A stretch of 16,697 nucleotides of DNA from Thermoplasmata archaeon. Lineage in GTDB: Archaea > Thermoplasmatota > Thermoplasmata > UBA10834. Position numbers and translations under genes: made by a program. Below, in pieces: positions 14,914 to 16,697 of this stretch; the stretch's first letter is position 1, and each line of letters opens with the position of its first letter. Under the pieces are notes generated by a model, which was not told where the DNA came from, did no database searches, and worked only from the letters and a program-made list of their open reading frames with translations. The stretch covers positions 1 through 16,697 of the forward strand of contig JALOTO010000013.1 of the NCBI GenBank assembly GCA_025457845.1. The letters are read 5' to 3'.

Positions 14914-16380
14914 TCAGTCGAGGCCGTGCTCCTTGATGTCCTTGTCCGCCTTCTTGACGATGGACTCGAAGTCCTTGGCGACCTCTGACGGGACCTGCTG
15001 CACCTGGTGCTCCTTGAGGATCTTCTGGACCTTCTCACGGGCGCGGTCTATGACCGACTTCCTTCCGTCGGCCTCCCAGGTCTCCCCGGTGCGCCTGTCG
15101 GTGATCTCGGTCATGAAGTGCTCCTTGTTGAGCCACTGCATGGTGTGCCTCTCGCCGAGGAAGCTTCCTCCCGGGCCGACCTTCTTGATGAGGTCTACCG
15201 CCATGTGGTCGTCGTCGACCGTGACACCGGCGGCGAGCCTGGCCATGATCTTGACCATCTCGTTGTCGATGACCATCTGCTCGTATGAGAGCATGGTGAC
15301 ATCGTCGAGCAGCCCGAGGCCCGCGACCATGTCGCAGCCCGTGTAGAACTGCGGCAGGCCGCTGGACATCTTTTCGTAGCACGCCTGCGGGCCGGGGGTC
15401 TTCGCCGAGGTGACGATCCCGCCACACAGTATGGAGAACCCGTAGTGGTGCGCGATCTCGCCGGCGCCTGAGGATATCAGCGCCCTCTCGGGACCGCCGC
15501 CCGCCCAGGTCATGGTCCTCATGTCGAAGGCGGCTCCGCCCGTGCCGTACATGAACGGCGAGCCTGGTGCCGCGAGTTGGGCCATCGTGAGGCCTGCGAG
15601 GACCTCCGCGTTGTTGACTATGATCGACCCTGCCAATGTGACCGGGCCCGTGATGCCCGCCTGGGGCATGCCGTAGAATGATATCGGGACCCCTGCCCTT
15701 GCGAGCACGAGCGCGCCCTCAGTCGAACCTCCGTCAAGCTGGAGCGGCGAGAAGGGACAGTGCATCGAGGAGAAGATCGGCCTCCTCCTGAGCGCCTTCT
15801 CGTCGCCTGCCAAGGCAGCCCCCATCTCGACGAGCCACTTGGCTTCGCGCCTGTGGCTGGTCGTCTCGACCTGGACGTGCTTCTCGATGCTGGAGAGGGC
15901 GACCTTCAGGTCGACCACATGCCTGACATAGTCAGGGATGTCCTGGCAGCTGACGCATGGCCAGAATATGTGGGCGGAGTCGAGGGCGTTGGCGACCTTC
16001 CCGACCATCGCCAGGTCTTCCGAGGTGGACATCCTCCTCTTCCCGGTCTTGAAGTCCATCACGCTCGTCCCGTTGCCATCCGTGGTACAGTAAGTCCTGC
16101 GACCGTCAAGGACCACGTCGTACTTGGGGTTCCTTGCGCAGAGCGTGATGTTCTTCTTCGCCTTGTGTATCGCCTCTTCGACGAGGTTGCCCGGGATCTT
16201 CGCGCTGCTTGTCTTGTAGTCGACGGTGGACCCCGCGTCCTCGAGGAGCTTCAGGCACTCCTTGCTGAAGACCTTGATACCCGTGTTCTCAAGCACATCC
16301 AGCGTTCCCCAGTGCAACGACCTGAGGTCGTCCTTGTCGAACATCCGGAACGCGACTTTTCCCCTTGGAAAGCCTATCAT
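14914..16380 (-). CDS. MttB-superfamily corrinoid methyltransferase, pyrrolysine-free
   Basis: Members move a methyl group from trimethylamine or a quaternary amine to a cobalamin protein. The 488-aa length is full for the family. It begins with DLRSLHWGTLDVLENTGIKV, carries MPQAGITGPVTLAG (238-251), NAEVLAG and APGSPFMYGTGG, then GGIVTSAKTPGPQACYEKM (320-338). In trimethylamine MttB an amber codon for pyrrolysine (residue 334) lies in the equivalent region; here the frame has no stop, placing it with the non-Pyl group that includes glycine betaine and related methyltransferases. The substrate is unknown. ATG 16380 has GAGG 9 nt upstream. No cognate corrinoid protein is adjacent; the PLP-enzyme gene follows after 2 bp. 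Confidence 0.92.
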   Translation of the reverse strand: MIGFPRGKVAFRMFDKDDLRSLHWGTLDVLENTGIKVFSKECLKLLEDAGSTVDYKTSSAKIPGNLVEEAIHKAKKNITLCARNPKYDVVLDGRRTYCTTDGNGTSVMDFKTGKRRMSTSEDLAMVGKVANALDSAHIFWPCVSCQDIPDYVRHVVDLKVALSSIEKHVQVETTSHRREAKWLVEMGAALAGDEKALRRRPIFSSMHCPFSPLQLDGGSTEGALVLARAGVPISFYGMPQAGITGPVTLAGSIIVNNAEVLAGLTMAQLAAPGSPFMYGTGGAAFDMRTMTWAGGGPERALISSGAGEIAHHYGFSILCGGIVTSAKTPGPQACYEKMSSGLPQFYTGCDMVAGLGLLDDVTMLSYEQMVIDNEMVKIMARLAAGVTVDDDHMAVDLIKKVGPGGSFLGERHTMQWLNKEHFMTEITDRRTGETWEADGRKSVIDRAREKVQKILKEHQVQQVPSEVAKDFESIVKKADKDIKEHGLD

Positions 16381-16456
16381 TCAACCATTCCTCTTCACTC
16401 AAATGCGCCCTCGATGACCGCGGGTCGAGAGCTTCTGACTCCCCGTATCGCACGCG

Positions 16457-16467
16457 AGTATTTATTT
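16457..16467 (-). promoter_or_regulatory. TATA box of the methyltransferase gene
   Basis: The minus strand reads GCGAAATAAATACTCGC, a clear AT block between GC-rich flanks. Expected initiation is near 16436, giving a leader of about 56 nt that ends with GAAGAGGA ahead of the ATG. Confidence 0.6.
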
Positions 16468-16553
16468 CGCGCGCAGATGGGCGGGACATCGACTGCGTGC
16501 CCGATCGCGCGGGGCGTGGCGGCGTCGAACCGCGTCGCCTGCGCCTCCGACGA

Positions 16554-16579
16554 AAGTCTTTAAGTAGGAGACACATATC
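16554..16579 (+). promoter_or_regulatory. Promoter of tRNA-Leu
   Basis: Two AT elements precede the tRNA: AAAGTCTTTAAGTA (from 16553) and ACACATATC (16571-16579). The second is centred about 28 nt before the mature 5' end and fits archaeal TATA spacing. The first would imply a short 5' precursor of about 15 nt. Confidence 0.45.
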
Positions 16580-16602
16580 GACCGCCGCCCAGGCACACGG
16601 AT

Positions 16603-16690
16603 GCGGGGGTAGCCAAGCCCGGTCAACGGCGCCAGATTGAGGGTCTGGTCTCGAAGGGGTCCCTGAGTTCGAATCTCAGCCCCCGCACCA
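16603..16690 (+). tRNA. tRNA-Leu (anticodon GAG), CCA encoded
   Basis: A complete cloverleaf is visible. The acceptor stem is GCGGGGG/CCCCCGC, the D arm has stem GCC/GGC, and the anticodon stem CCAGA/TCTGG (16632-16648) holds loop TTGAGGG with anticodon GAG at 16639-16641. A long variable arm (TCTCGAAGGGGTCC) is typical of Leu, and the T arm is CTGAG-TTCGAAT-CTCAG. The discriminator base A is followed by an encoded CCA. It reads CUC and CUU codons. No intron is seen. Confidence 0.95.
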
Positions 16691-16692
16691 CC

Positions 16693-16697
16693 TTTTT
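16693..16697 (+). terminator. T-run after tRNA-Leu
   Basis: Five T residues begin 2 bp after the encoded CCA and continue to the window edge. T-runs act as archaeal termination signals; the run is cut by the window end so its full length is unknown. Confidence 0.45.

Noticed and set aside
14914..16380. Possible in-frame amber (pyrrolysine) codon in the methyltransferase
   Set aside because: The frame runs without any stop from 16380 to TGA at 14916-14914, and the region equivalent to the Pyl site is ordinary sense sequence.
1..16697. CRISPR arrays, insertion sequences, transposases or integration sites
   Set aside because: No regularly spaced repeats, transposase-like proteins or flanking duplications were seen; the tRNA-Leu gene shows no adjacent integrase within the window.

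Overview
The window looks like archaeal chromosome, probably from a GC-rich euryarchaeon. A methanogen or a relative such as Thermoplasmatota is possible, but the lineage is a weak inference. Support comes from TATA-type AT boxes about 26 nt ahead of several genes, a CheC/CheD adaptation system without CheZ, and a full-length pyrrolysine-free member of the MttB corrinoid methyltransferase superfamily. A tRNA-Leu(GAG) closes the right edge. Nearly everything is on the minus strand.

Left part (1-8423): the 3' end of a plus-strand membrane-protein gene is followed by about 370 bp with no gene. Then comes a compact minus-strand chemotaxis operon, read in the order receptor (MCP), cheW, cheY, cheB, cheA, cheC, cheD, with overlaps or gaps of a few bases. 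cheR is divergent from the receptor across a 195-bp AT-richer control region. Together these form a complete circuit: receptor, adaptor, histidine kinase, response regulator, methylesterase, methyltransferase, phosphatase and deamidase. No archaellum gene or CheF adaptor is in the window, so the motor or output is not visible here.

Middle (8428-13825): a lone unrecognised 96-aa gene with its own strong TATA box and an inverted repeat sits between cheR and a branched-chain amino acid operon. That operon reads ilvB, ilvN, ilvC, a fumarylacetoacetate-hydrolase-family gene, ilvE. It makes acetolactate, reduces and isomerises it, and transaminates the final 2-oxo acids. Dehydratase IlvD is absent from the window. 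The ketol-acid reductoisomerase has an unusual Asp-bearing cofactor loop.

The most intriguing item is the roughly 150-nt leader of ilvB. A TATA box predicts transcription starting 1-3 nt before an ATG that opens a 28-codon ORF, in which 10 of codons 12-26 encode Leu, Ile or Val. Short complementary segments in this leader could alternately pair with each other and with the ilvB ribosome-binding site. This resembles a bacterial-style attenuation leader in an archaeal setting.

Right part (13883-16690): a two-gene unit, an MttB-superfamily methyltransferase followed 2 bp later by a fold-type II PLP enzyme resembling threonine synthase, has its own TATA box. It lies divergent from the tRNA-Leu gene.
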